Shown here one piece after another: positions 7,474 through 15,783 of a stretch of 64,000 nucleotides of DNA; positions within the stretch are counted from its first letter, which is position 1; each line of letters opens with the position of its first letter. The DNA lies in assembly GCF_003426815.1 (NCBI RefSeq), contig NZ_QKYK01000001.1:310001-374000 (forward strand), written 5' to 3'. The notes beneath the pieces are model-generated. The model made no database searches. It was not told the DNA's origin and saw nothing but the letters and a program-made list of their open reading frames with translations. The translations under genes were made by a program, and so were the position numbers. Origin of the DNA: Desertimonas flava. GTDB lineage: Bacteria; Actinomycetota; Acidimicrobiia; Acidimicrobiales; Ilumatobacteraceae.

Positions 7474-8661
7474 GTGAGTGGTCCGTTGGAAGGCGTGCGC
7501 GTGCTCGACGTGTCGACGCTGTTCGCCGGGCCGCTCGCCGCGATGTTCCTCGGCGACTTCGGCGCCGACGTGATCAAGGTGGAGCACCCGCGCCGGCCCG
7601 ACGCCGCCCGAGGCCACGGCCCGCAACGGGAGGGCGTCAACCTCTGGTGGAAGACGCTCGGTCGCAACAAGCGGACGGTCACGCTCGACCTCTCCCAGCC
7701 CGACGGCGCCGATCTGCTGGTGGGCCTGGCCGAACGGGCCGACGTCCTCATCGAGAACTTCCGTCCCGGCACGCTGGAGCGTTGGAACCTCGCGCCCGAG
7801 CGCCTGCACGCCGCCAACCCGCGGCTGGTGGTCGCCAGGGTGACGGCGTTCGGTCAGGTGGGGCCGTATGCCGGACGGCCCGGGTTCGGGTCGCTCGCCG
7901 AGGCGATGAGCGGGTTCGCGGCGATCACGGGCGAGCCCGACGGCCCGCCGACGCTGCCGCCGTTCGGACTCGCCGACGGCATCACGGCGCTGGCGACGAG
8001 CTTTGCCGCCGTCAGCGCCGTGCGCCACGCCGAGGCGACGGGGGAGGGGCAGGTGATCGACATGGCGATCATCGAGCCGATCCTGATGATGCTGGGCGGT
8101 CAGATCACGGCGTATGACCAGCTCGGCATCGTGCAGGAACGCCATGGCAACCGCTCGGTCAACAACGCGCCGCGCAACGTCTATCGCACCGCGGACGGCG
8201 ACTGGGTTGCCGTCAGCACGTCGTCGCAGTCGATCGCCGAGCGGGTCCTGCGCCTCGTCGGCCGCCCCGAACTGATCGACGAGCCGTGGTTCGCCACCGG
8301 GCACGAGCGCGCCCAGCACGCTGACGAGCTCGACGACGCGGTCGGCTCGTGGATCGCCGCCCGTCCGACCGCCGAGGTGATCGCCCGTTTCGAGCAGGCC
8401 GAGGCCGCCATCGGCCAGGTCTACGACGTGCGCGGCGTGATGACCGATCCGCAGTACGAGGCGCTCGGCACCGTGCGCACCGTGGACGACGACGAGCTCG
8501 GTCTGGTCAAGATGCAGAACGTGCTGTTCCGCATGTCCCGCACGCCGGGCGACATCCGCTGGACGGGCCGCCCGCACGGCCACGACACCGCCGAGGTGCT
8601 GGGCGAGCTCGGCCTGACCGCCGACGAGATCGCCGCCCTGCGCGCGCGAGGCGTGGTGTGA
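7474..8661 (+). CDS. CaiB/BaiF-type CoA transferase (family III)
   Basis: A 395-residue family III CoA transferase that moves CoA between carboxylic acids through an aspartyl-anhydride mechanism. It shows the N-terminal [28 protein letters not shown] and NKRTVTLDL segments, the [12 protein letters not shown] motif, and the expected catalytic Asp in VIDMAIIEP (D196). The start is GTG at 7474, 2 bp after the preceding stop; upstream in-frame codons lie inside that gene. The following CitE-like lyase gene suggests a pair that activates and cleaves a dicarboxylic or hydroxy acid as its CoA ester, as in itaconate/citramalate or mesaconate pathways. The last codons and the stop are part of a 63-bp tandem repeat. 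Confidence 0.88.
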   Translation: MSGPLEGVRVLDVSTLFAGPLAAMFLGDFGADVIKVEHPRRPDAARGHGPQREGVNLWWKTLGRNKRTVTLDLSQPDGADLLVGLAERADVLIENFRPGTLERWNLAPERLHAANPRLVVARVTAFGQVGPYAGRPGFGSLAEAMSGFAAITGEPDGPPTLPPFGLADGITALATSFAAVSAVRHAEATGEGQVIDMAIIEPILMMLGGQITAYDQLGIVQERHGNRSVNNAPRNVYRTADGDWVAVSTSSQSIAERVLRLVGRPELIDEPWFATGHERAQHADELDDAVGSWIAARPTAEVIARFEQAEAAIGQVYDVRGVMTDPQYEALGTVRTVDDDELGLVKMQNVLFRMSRTPGDIRWTGRPHGHDTAEVLGELGLTADEIAALRARGVV

Positions 8662-8837
8662 ACGGGCATCGACGTGCGGGAGCGGCCTGCGTGGCCGGGG
8701 AACGCAGTGAGAGGCGTGGTGTGAACGGGCATCGACGTGCGGGAGCGGCCTGCGTGGCCGGGGAACGCAGTGAGAGGTGTGGTGTGAACGGGCATCGACG
8801 TGCGGGAGCGGCCTGCGTGGCCGGGGAACGCAGTGAG
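8649..8837 (+). repeat. 63-bp tandem repeat, three copies, spanning a stop codon
   Basis: Three almost identical 63-bp units start at about 8651, 8714 and 8777; only one base difference (C/T at 8715 vs 8778) was seen near the unit start. The first unit contains the last codons and TGA of the CoA transferase gene. Since 63 is a multiple of three, the same in-frame TGA recurs in each unit. A 20-bp string of the unit (8684-8703) recurs in reverse complement at 21418-21437. There are no unique spacers, so this is not a CRISPR array. Confidence 0.9.
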
Positions 8838-8845
8838 GGAGCGGT

Positions 8846-9664
8846 ATGACCACCGGAGAGCAGATCGCGATCACGTCGCTCTACGTGCCGGGCGACCGGC
8901 CGGAACGGTTCGACAAGGCGGTGGCCACCGGCACCGATGTGGTCATCCTCGACCTCGAAGACGGCGTGGCGCCGGCCAACAAGGCCACCGCCCGTGAGGC
9001 CGTCGTCGCCTGGGTCGCGGCTCGCGAGAGCGGACCGCCGGTCATCGAGGTGCGGGTCAACGCCGGCGATGGCGACGATCTCGCCGCGCTGCGCGGCCTC
9101 GAGGATGCGGTCGTCGTCAAGGTCCCCAAGGTCGAGTCGTCTGCCGACATCGATGCCGTGATCGCCGTGCTGCCGGGCGCTCGCATCAGCGCGTTGATCG
9201 AGACGGCACTCGGCGTCGAACGTGCCCTCGAGATCGCCGCCCACCCGGCCGTCATCGACGTGTCGCTCGGCGAGGCCGATCTCGCCAGCGATCTCGGCAG
9301 CCGTCACCAAGCGGTGCTCGACCATGCCCGCATCCGGCTCCTCTTCGCCGCTCGCGCCGCCGGCAAGGCGGCGCCGATGATGTCGGTGTACGCCGACATC
9401 GCCGACCTCGACGGCCTGCGTGCCGACACTGAGCGGGCCAGGGCGATGGGCTTCGTCGGGCGCACCGCCATCCACCCCTCGCAGGTGGCGGTCATCCGCG
9501 CCGCCTTCGCCCCCGATCCCGCCGATGTGCAATGGGCGAACGACGTGGTCACGGTGATGGCGGCCGGCGGTGTCACGACACTGGCCAACGGCGAGATGGT
9601 CGACCCGGCCATGCTCGGCCGGGCTCGGGCGATCCTCGCTCTGGACGCCGCCCAGCACCGCTGA
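8846..9664 (+). CDS. HpcH/HpaI aldolase / CitE-like acyl-CoA lyase
   Basis: A 272-residue CitE/HpcH-type TIM-barrel lyase that makes or breaks C-C bonds in CoA thioesters such as malyl- or citramalyl-CoA with Mg2+. Family marks are LYVPGDRPERFDKA, VVILDLEDGVAPANK (metal and substrate region), VRVNAGDGDD, the ISALIETALG strand with the metal Glu, and the C-terminal GRTAIHPSQV. The ATG at 8846 follows a GGGAG site at the end of the 63-bp repeat array. With the CoA transferase upstream it forms a plausible CoA-activation and cleavage pair. The family's specificity cannot be read from sequence alone. Confidence 0.87.
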   Translation: MTTGEQIAITSLYVPGDRPERFDKAVATGTDVVILDLEDGVAPANKATAREAVVAWVAARESGPPVIEVRVNAGDGDDLAALRGLEDAVVVKVPKVESSADIDAVIAVLPGARISALIETALGVERALEIAAHPAVIDVSLGEADLASDLGSRHQAVLDHARIRLLFAARAAGKAAPMMSVYADIADLDGLRADTERARAMGFVGRTAIHPSQVAVIRAAFAPDPADVQWANDVVTVMAAGGVTTLANGEMVDPAMLGRARAILALDAAQHR

Positions 9665-9671
9665 CGTCAAG

Positions 9672-9677
9672 TAGACA
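9672..9677 (+). promoter_or_regulatory. Leaderless -10 element (TAGACA) for GNAT gene
   Basis: TAGACA is followed by exactly 6 nt and then the ATG at 9684, with no ribosome site. This matches the TAnnnT-N6-start pattern of leaderless actinobacterial mRNAs and supports both the start codon and a separate transcript for the acetyltransferase. Confidence 0.55.
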
Positions 9678-9683
9678 TCAGCC

Positions 9684-10232
9684 ATGGGTTCCTTCGCCGA
9701 CAAGCCGACCATCCGGGGGACGCTGGTGACGCTCCGTCCGATCGTGGCGGCCGACGCCGATGCGATGTTCGCCGGGCTCGACGATCCGGAGGCGAAGCGG
9801 CTGACCGGCACCCACCGGGAGTTCACCCGCGAGGTCATCGAGCAGTGGGCGGCGTCACGGATCGAGCAGGATGACCGCCTCGATTTGGCCATCACCGACG
9901 CCCACACGGGTGCCTGGGCGGGCGAGCTGGCGATCAACGACTGGGATCCCGACAACCGCAGTTGCGGGATCCGCATCGCCGTCGACGCCGCCTATCGAGA
10001 CCGTGGCGTGGGCACCGAGGCCATGCGCCTCGCCATCGACTACGTCTTCGAGTCGTTGCCGATCCATCGCCTGTCGCTCGAGGTCTTCTCGTTCAACCCC
10101 CGGGCGATCGCCGTCTACCGCAAGCTCGGCTTCATGCAGGAAGGGGTGCTGCGGGACGCCCTCCTGTGGGACGGCGAGTTCCATGACACGATCCTGATGA
10201 GCATCCTCCGCCCCGACTGGGAAACGCGCTGA
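9684..10232 (+). CDS. GNAT acetyltransferase, RimJ/RimL type
   Basis: A 182-residue GNAT-fold N-acetyltransferase of the RimJ/RimL subgroup, which moves acetyl from acetyl-CoA to an amine. It has the TLVTLRPIVAADADAMFAGL N-terminal strand and helix, the acetyl-CoA binding region GIRIAVDAAYRDRGVGTEAM (R/Q-x-x-G-x-G/A pattern as RGVGTE), and the C-terminal NPRAIAVYRKLGFMQEGVLRD block. The acceptor is unknown; proteins of this subgroup act on ribosomal protein N termini, antibiotics or metabolites. The gene appears to be transcribed on its own from a leaderless promoter and is followed by palindromic element B. Confidence 0.87.
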   Translation: MGSFADKPTIRGTLVTLRPIVAADADAMFAGLDDPEAKRLTGTHREFTREVIEQWAASRIEQDDRLDLAITDAHTGAWAGELAINDWDPDNRSCGIRIAVDAAYRDRGVGTEAMRLAIDYVFESLPIHRLSLEVFSFNPRAIAVYRKLGFMQEGVLRDALLWDGEFHDTILMSILRPDWETR

Positions 10233-10234
10233 CC

Positions 10235-10281
10235 CATCCGAGTACGGAACGCCCCGAATCGGGCCCTTCCATACTCGGATG
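10235..10281. repeat. Intergenic palindromic element B (CATCCGAGT arms)
   Basis: Arms 10235-10249 and 10267-10281 are reverse complements at 14 of 15 positions, with a small internal palindrome (CCCGAATCGGG) in the 17-bp spacer. The element begins 2 bp after the acetyltransferase stop and lies between convergent genes, so it may terminate from one or both sides. It shares the CATCCGAGT core with the elements at 4363-4427 and 37470-37538. Confidence 0.6.
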
Positions 10282-10300
10282 AAGGATCGTCAGGACCGCC

Positions 10301-10385
10301 GGCAGCGGTGGTCAGGCAGCGGTGGTCAGGCAGCGGTGGTCAGGCAGCGGCGGTCCAGACAGCGGCGGTCAGACAGCGGCGGGCG
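10301..10385. repeat. 14-bp minisatellite covering the 3' end of a DinB gene
   Basis: About six units of 14 bp (GGCAGCGGTGGTCA and variants; one unit is 15 bp) run from 10301 to 10385. Each unit carries TCA, that is TGA on the minus strand. The units overlap the last codons and the stop (10369-10371) of the minus-strand DinB gene, so the stop codon is repeated in shifting frames downstream of the gene. Confidence 0.85.
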
Positions 10386-10947
10386 ACCAGGGCTGGAGCC
10401 ACGGCGTCGCCGGCCAACCCTCGGCGGCGGCCATCAGCTCGAACGCCGTGGCGCCGTCGACGGCCTCGCGCACCATGTCGGCGTGGCCGGCGTGGCGGGC
10501 GATCTCCTCGATGAGGTGCATCAGCACCCAGCGCACCGTCCAGTTGTCGAGATCCTGCGGGTACCAGGGCACGCCCTTGGGGACCGGCACCGGTTGGTCG
10601 AGGTCGTCGATCGAGCGGATCACGGCCTCGGTCTCGGCGGCGACCTCGTCGAGCCGGGCGAGGACCCCTTGCACGGTGTCGCCGGGGCTGAACCGGAATC
10701 CCTCCATGTAGTCGTCCTGCCCGGTCGCCGGGCGCTGCCGCTGGGCGACGAGGTCGATCCAGCTCTTCTCGGTGCTGGCGACGTGCTTCAACAGGCCACC
10801 GACGCTCAGCGAACTGCAGGCCGCGGCCAGCCCGGCCTGCTCGTCGGTCAGGCCGAAGATGGCGAACCGCAGCCCGTCGCGCTGCTGGCGGATGTAGGCG
10901 AGCAGTTGCTCGCGCTCGTCGGTGATCACGGGTGCTTGTCCTGGCAT
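10369..10947 (-). CDS. DinB-fold protein (DUF664 type)
   Basis: A four-helix-bundle DinB/DUF664 protein of 192 residues from the ATG at 10947. The metal-binding histidines of this fold are present: LLKHVASTEKSW in the second helix and IARHAGHADMVREA near the C terminus. DUF664 and related DinB proteins of actinobacteria include thiol (mycothiol or bacillithiol) dependent enzymes, but most have no known reaction. The start at 10947 was preferred over an in-frame ATG at 10977 because family members begin close to PGQAPVITDEREQLL and a -10-like GATGAT lies 6 nt upstream. The 3' end runs into a 14-bp repeat that multiplies the stop. Confidence 0.8.
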   Translation of the reverse strand: MPGQAPVITDEREQLLAYIRQQRDGLRFAIFGLTDEQAGLAAACSSLSVGGLLKHVASTEKSWIDLVAQRQRPATGQDDYMEGFRFSPGDTVQGVLARLDEVAAETEAVIRSIDDLDQPVPVPKGVPWYPQDLDNWTVRWVLMHLIEEIARHAGHADMVREAVDGATAFELMAAAEGWPATPWLQPWSPAAV

Positions 10948-11018
10948 GTGACCATCATCCGCGTCGAAAGTGGTCATCCACTGTCCACGTTTCGTGGATA
11001 TCCGGAAATTCCTGTGCT

Positions 11019-11046
11019 TCTCCGGTTGCAGAAACGCAACCGGAGA
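11019..11046 (-). terminator. Perfect 11-bp hairpin terminator of LLM gene
   Basis: Arms 11019-11029 and 11036-11046 are exact reverse complements over 11 bp with loop AGAAAC. It lies about 30 bp beyond the stop of the minus-strand LLM oxidoreductase gene, in the right place for a terminator. The following T-run is weak. Confidence 0.6.
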
Positions 11047-11076
11047 CGGCTGAGAATCAGGATTTGGGGGTCCGCG

Positions 11077-12297
11077 TCACTGGGGGCTGAGCAGTTCGGG
11101 GGCGTCCTCGCCGCGTTCGGCGGCGTAGTCCTGGCGCGACTTGTCGATCGCGTGGAGCGTCTGCAGCACGAACTGGTGATTCGTCCCGACGATCCAGTCG
11201 TACGACTGCTGCGGCGGCGCCAGCTGGTCCTGGAAGTGGGGCATCACGTACTGGGCGAACAGCTCGTAGGAACGCAGCGTCGCCGGCCAGTCGGCCAGAT
11301 CGCCGCCGAACACGAGATAGGTGCCGAACCCGCCGGACTGGTCGATCAGCCGCTGGATCTGGGCGATCGCCATGTCGGGCGTGCCCACCACACCGGCGCC
11401 GGTGTCGTTCATCTCCCGGATCCGGCCCTCGTAGTCGGTGGCCGCCGAGGGCGCGGTCGGGATCACGTGGCCGAGGTAGTCGATGACCCGCTCGAAGCCG
11501 TACCGGCAGTCGTCGAGCGCCTGCTGTTCGGACTCGGCGATGTGCATCGGGCCCATCATCCGCCACTTGCCGCGGTCGACGGTGCGACCGGCCTCTGCGG
11601 CCTGCTCCTCCATCACCTTCCAGTGACCGGCGAGGTTCTCGAATCCCGCCGGGTTGGTGGCGGCGACGGACAGCAGCCCGACGCCGTGGCGGCCGGCCAG
11701 CTTTGGGCCCGACGGTGAGATCGAGGCGGCGACGGCGATGTCGAAGTTCGAGTAGGGGCGCAGCTGCAGGCGTCCCTCGACCACCTTGAACCAGTCGGTC
11801 TCGGCGCTCACCGTCTCGCCCCGGAACAGGGCCATGATGACCTCGAACGCCTCCTCCATCATCCGCCGCTGCTCGTCGACGACGATGCCGAGCATCGCCG
11901 CGTCCGACGCCAGCTGGCCCGGACCGGCACCGAACATCATGCGGCCCTTGGTGAGGTGATCGAGCATCAGGATGCGGTCGGCGAGGATCAGCGGATGGTG
12001 GTACGGCAGCGAGTTGACGCCGGTGCCGAGCTTGATCCGCTGCGTGCGCTGGGCAGCCGCGGCGATGAACACCTCGGGGGAGGCGATCGTCTCGAAGCCG
12101 CTGGAGTGGTGCTCGCCCACCCAGAACTCGTCGAAGCCGAGCTCGTCGAGATGCTCGGCGAGCTTGAGGTCGCGGTGCATCGACAAGGTCGGGTTCTGGC
12201 CCGTCGGATGCATCGGCGGCAGGAAGACGCCGAACTTCAGTGGGTGCTTCGATCCGTTGGCGCCGTTGAAGTCGGCGTCGGCGGAGCTGTCTGTCAT
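11077..12297 (-). CDS. LLM-class flavin-dependent oxidoreductase
   Basis: A 406-residue luciferase-like monooxygenase with the bacterial luciferase alpha-like barrel, expected to use reduced FMN or F420. Marks are LKFGVFLPPMHPTG at the N terminus, ELGFDEFWVGEHHS, QRIKLGTGVNSLPYHHP, RMMFGAGPGQL and the C-terminal region with GVVGTPDMAIAQIQRLID. The substrate is not evident; family members oxidise alkanes, aldehydes, ketones or F420-linked sugars. The start was set at 12297, after a GGGGGGACC ribosome site; an upstream in-frame ATG (12348) adds only a charged tail without family likeness. It is a single gene with its own downstream hairpin. Confidence 0.88.
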   Translation of the reverse strand: MTDSSADADFNGANGSKHPLKFGVFLPPMHPTGQNPTLSMHRDLKLAEHLDELGFDEFWVGEHHSSGFETIASPEVFIAAAAQRTQRIKLGTGVNSLPYHHPLILADRILMLDHLTKGRMMFGAGPGQLASDAAMLGIVVDEQRRMMEEAFEVIMALFRGETVSAETDWFKVVEGRLQLRPYSNFDIAVAASISPSGPKLAGRHGVGLLSVAATNPAGFENLAGHWKVMEEQAAEAGRTVDRGKWRMMGPMHIAESEQQALDDCRYGFERVIDYLGHVIPTAPSAATDYEGRIREMNDTGAGVVGTPDMAIAQIQRLIDQSGGFGTYLVFGGDLADWPATLRSYELFAQYVMPHFQDQLAPPQQSYDWIVGTNHQFVLQTLHAIDKSRQDYAAERGEDAPELLSPQ

Positions 12298-12505
12298 GTG
12301 GTCCCCCCGGACGTTGCGGACGGACCGACGGTCCGCCTCGAGCGACACGCGGAGCCTATGAAGCGAGAGGCGCCACCGAAGAGACGTAGCGCGGGAACGA
12401 TCGACCGTTCGGCCCAGGAGCCCAGCGGACGCGAGCCGGGCCCGACCGTGACGAAGCCGTCACGATCGAGCCCCGGACGAACTCGATGGGATCAGCGCTG
12501 GGCGG

Positions 12506-12805
12506 TCAGTGCCCGTCGCCGCCCTTGTCGCCGGTCCCGTCGCCGGCCTTGTCACCGGCCTTGTCACCGGGGATGATGTCTTCGATCTTGTCCTTGATCT
12601 TCGAGAACAGGCCGCCGGCCTTCTCCTTCGCCTCGCCGGCGAACTCCTTGGCGGCGTCGAGAGCTTCGCCGGCCTTCTCCTTGGCGGTGTCGAGGATGTC
12701 GCCGGCCTTGTCGGCCACCGACGATCCGGCATCCTGCGCCGCGTCGGCGGCCCCGGCTGCGGCGTCCTGGGCCGAGTCCGCCGCGTCGTGGATCTCGTCG
12801 CTCAT
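12506..12805 (-). CDS. Small amphipathic helical protein, LEA/stress-like
   Basis: A 99-residue protein almost free of hydrophobic core residues, rich in Ala, Lys, Asp, Glu and Gly. It consists of imperfect amphipathic repeats such as DAADSAQDAAAGAADAAQD, DTAKEKAGEALDAAKEFAGE and AKEKAGG, then a GLFSKIKDKIEDIIPG helix and a Gly/Asp/Lys tail (GDKAGDKAGDGTGDKGG). This pattern resembles late-embryogenesis-abundant and YtxH/CsbD-like stress proteins that protect membranes or proteins on drying. There is no signal peptide. The start at 12805 follows an AAAGAGG ribosome site. The function is inferred from composition only. A GTGACG..CGTCAC stem lies downstream. Confidence 0.7.
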   Translation of the reverse strand: MSDEIHDAADSAQDAAAGAADAAQDAGSSVADKAGDILDTAKEKAGEALDAAKEFAGEAKEKAGGLFSKIKDKIEDIIPGDKAGDKAGDGTGDKGGDGH

Positions 12806-13117
12806 GCTGGTCCTCTTTCGTGTGGGCGCCCGGGTGCTCCCGCTGTCCCGGGTCGAGTACATCGGGGGAGCACGCGGACCTTAATCGCGTTTCGGCGTCC
12901 GCAGTTGGCTGGTGGCTGCCCGATGGAGCCGCTCCTCTATCGCCGCTCCTTAGGCTGAAACGTGGAGTGACGGAGTTCGTCGCTCCGGACCGATGAGTTT
13001 CCGGGGCTCGCTCCGTCGAAACCCACGACGGGAGGCGCGTCCCTGGCGCCTACCGTCGACTACACCCCCTGGAACGCCCCCGCTCGTTCCCCACCACTTG
13101 AGGAAGGGCCTCTCCTC
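12806..13117. other. 312-bp divergent intergenic region
   Basis: This gap separates the minus-strand stress-like gene from the plus-strand ABC exporter and must hold promoters for both. It contains the ribosome site of the small gene at its left end and an AGGAAGGG site for the exporter at its right end. Short stems are visible (GCGGAC..GTCCGC and GGAGTGACG..CGTCGCTCC). No further coding region was supported, and no clear -35/-10 pair could be fixed. Confidence 0.6.
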
Positions 13118-14136
<1,019 letters not shown>

Positions 14137-14140
<4 letters not shown>

Positions 14141-15018
14141 CCGCCATCACCATCGACTCGTCGACCCCCCGGTCGAGTGCGCACGTCCCCGCGGCTCGTG
14201 GCGTCGTCCACGACAGCTGGGTCATCGCCAAGCGCGGTCTCGTCCACATGCGACGCCAACCCGAGGCGCTGAGCGACGCGACGATCCAGCCGATCATGTT
14301 CGTGCTCCTGTTCGCCTACGTGTTCGGCGGCGCCATCCCGCTCCCGGGGGGCGGCAACTACCGCGAATTCCTCATGGGCGGCGTGTTCGCCCAGACGATC
14401 GTGTTCACCGCGTTCGGCGTCGCCCTGGCGCTCGCCAACGACCGCAAGAACAACGCCGTCGACCGCTTCCGGTCGCTGCCGATCGCCAAGGGATCCGTCC
14501 TCGCCGGGCACGCCATCGCCAACCTCGTCAAGGCCCTGCTGCCCATCGTGCTGATGTCGCTGTGCGGACTGGTCGTCGGGTGGCGGATCCGCAGCGGCTT
14601 CATCGACGCCGTCGGCGGCTACCTCCTGCTGATCGCCTTCGCCTTCGCGATGATCTGGATCGGGGTGCTGCTCGGCAGCGCCGTCGCCACTCCCGAGGGG
14701 GTGACGGGAATCGCCTTCGTGGCACTGTTCCCGCTCACGTTCGCCGCCAGCACGTTCGTGCCGCTCACCCGGCAGAACGCCGACGGCACCTACTCCAACA
14801 CGATGCCCCGGGTGCTGCAGACGGTGGCCGAGTGGAACCCGGTGACGACGCTCGCCAACGCCGTGCGCAAGCAGTTCGGCAACCCGGTCGGCGACCCCGG
14901 CGCCCAGCCATGGCCGATCGAGCACGCCGCGCTCTACACCATGCTGTGGGTCGTCGGCATCGTCGTCGTCTGTGCGCCGCTCGCCGTTCGCGTCTACGAG
15001 CGCTCGATCAAGAAGTAG
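14137..15018 (+). CDS. DrrB-type ABC-2 exporter permease
   Basis: A 293-residue ABC-2 membrane subunit, partner of the preceding ATPase. After a cytoplasmic N terminus with RGLVHMRRQPEALSD (coupling region), six hydrophobic helices follow, with the ABC-2 pattern GVFAQTIVFTAFGVALALANDRKNN and DRFRSLPIAKGS between the second and third. The last helix ends with VRVYERSIKK. Together the pair should form a dimeric exporter. The substrate is unknown; relatives confer resistance to anthracyclines or export glycolipids. The ATGA overlap fixes the start. Confidence 0.9.
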
Positions 15019-15023
15019 TGCTC

Positions 15024-15188
15024 CTAGTGGTCTGTCGTCGAGTTGGTGAGGTGGATCGCGCCGCTGGGCTCGTCGCTGGCAAGGCGCGAGGACGAAGGAA
15101 TACGCCAGGTCTTTCGAGGACGAGCAACGCAGCCAGCGGCGAGATCCAGCAAGCGAGACACCTGATCAATCCGGCGACAGACCACTAG
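15024..15188. mobile_element. MITE-like element with 14-bp terminal inverted repeats
   Basis: A 165-bp block between two genes is bounded by exact 14-bp inverted ends (CTAGTGGTCTGTCG at 15024-15037 and its reverse complement at 15175-15188). Similarity between the ends goes on to about 30 bp (25 of 30). A second inverted pair inside (GGATCGCGCCGCTGG against GGATCTCGCCGCTGG on the other strand, 1 mismatch) makes a larger stem. It encodes nothing recognisable. Size, ends and position suggest a non-autonomous miniature element; no target-site duplication was identified. Confidence 0.6.
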
Positions 15189-15210
15189 CACGGCGAGAAC
15201 GGAGCTTGCG

Positions 15211-15726
15211 ATGCCCACCGAGTTGCCAGCCGACCCGGCGGGCGCCGCCGACGAGCGCACCACACTGTCCGAATTCCTCGACTACCAGCGCGCCGTCATG
15301 CTCCGCAAGGCCGAGGGTTTGACCGACGAGCAGGCCAGGGTCGCCGCGTGCCCGCCGAGTCCGATGACGATTCTCGGACTCGTGCGGCACCTCGCCGACG
15401 TGGAGCGCAGCTGGTTCCAGCGGGGTATCGCCGGGAGGGAGGCGCCGCCCCGCTTCTACGGTGCCGCCCACCCCGACGGCGACAACGACGGCGACTTCAA
15501 CGCTCCGCCCGGCGCCACGCTCGACGACGCGCTCGCCGCGCTCCAGGCCGAGATCGCCGAGAGCCGTGCGATCTTGGCCGCGGCGTCGCTCGACCAGCTC
15601 GAGACGCGCCCGGAGCGCCCGTACAGCGTGCGCTGGATCGTCGTGCACATGATCGAGGAGTACGCGCGACATCTCGGTCACGCCGATCTCCTGCGTGAGG
15701 CGATCGACGGCTCGACCGGCGACTGA
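15211..15726 (+). CDS. DinB-fold protein (DUF664 type)
   Basis: A 171-residue DinB/DUF664 four-helix protein. It carries the helix-2 histidine in LGLVRHLADVERSWFQ and the C-terminal YARHLGHADLLREAIDG motif that supplies the other metal ligands. It resembles the minus-strand DinB protein at 10369-10947 closely in layout (DEQAxxAA, HLADVERSW, SVRWxxVHMIEEYARH), so the two are paralogs. The ATG at 15211 follows GGAG with suitable spacing, directly after the MITE-like element. The reaction is unknown; a mycothiol-dependent transferase or isomerase role is possible. Confidence 0.82.
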   Translation: MPTELPADPAGAADERTTLSEFLDYQRAVMLRKAEGLTDEQARVAACPPSPMTILGLVRHLADVERSWFQRGIAGREAPPRFYGAAHPDGDNDGDFNAPPGATLDDALAALQAEIAESRAILAAASLDQLETRPERPYSVRWIVVHMIEEYARHLGHADLLREAIDGSTGD

Positions 15727-15783
15727 TCCGGCGCACCGCCGGATCGGGTCCGACCCGCCGCGATCACTGCGACACTGATCGCC

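Noticed and set aside
8649-8837. Possible CRISPR array
   Set aside because: The 63-bp units are contiguous with no unique spacers, and no cas genes are present.
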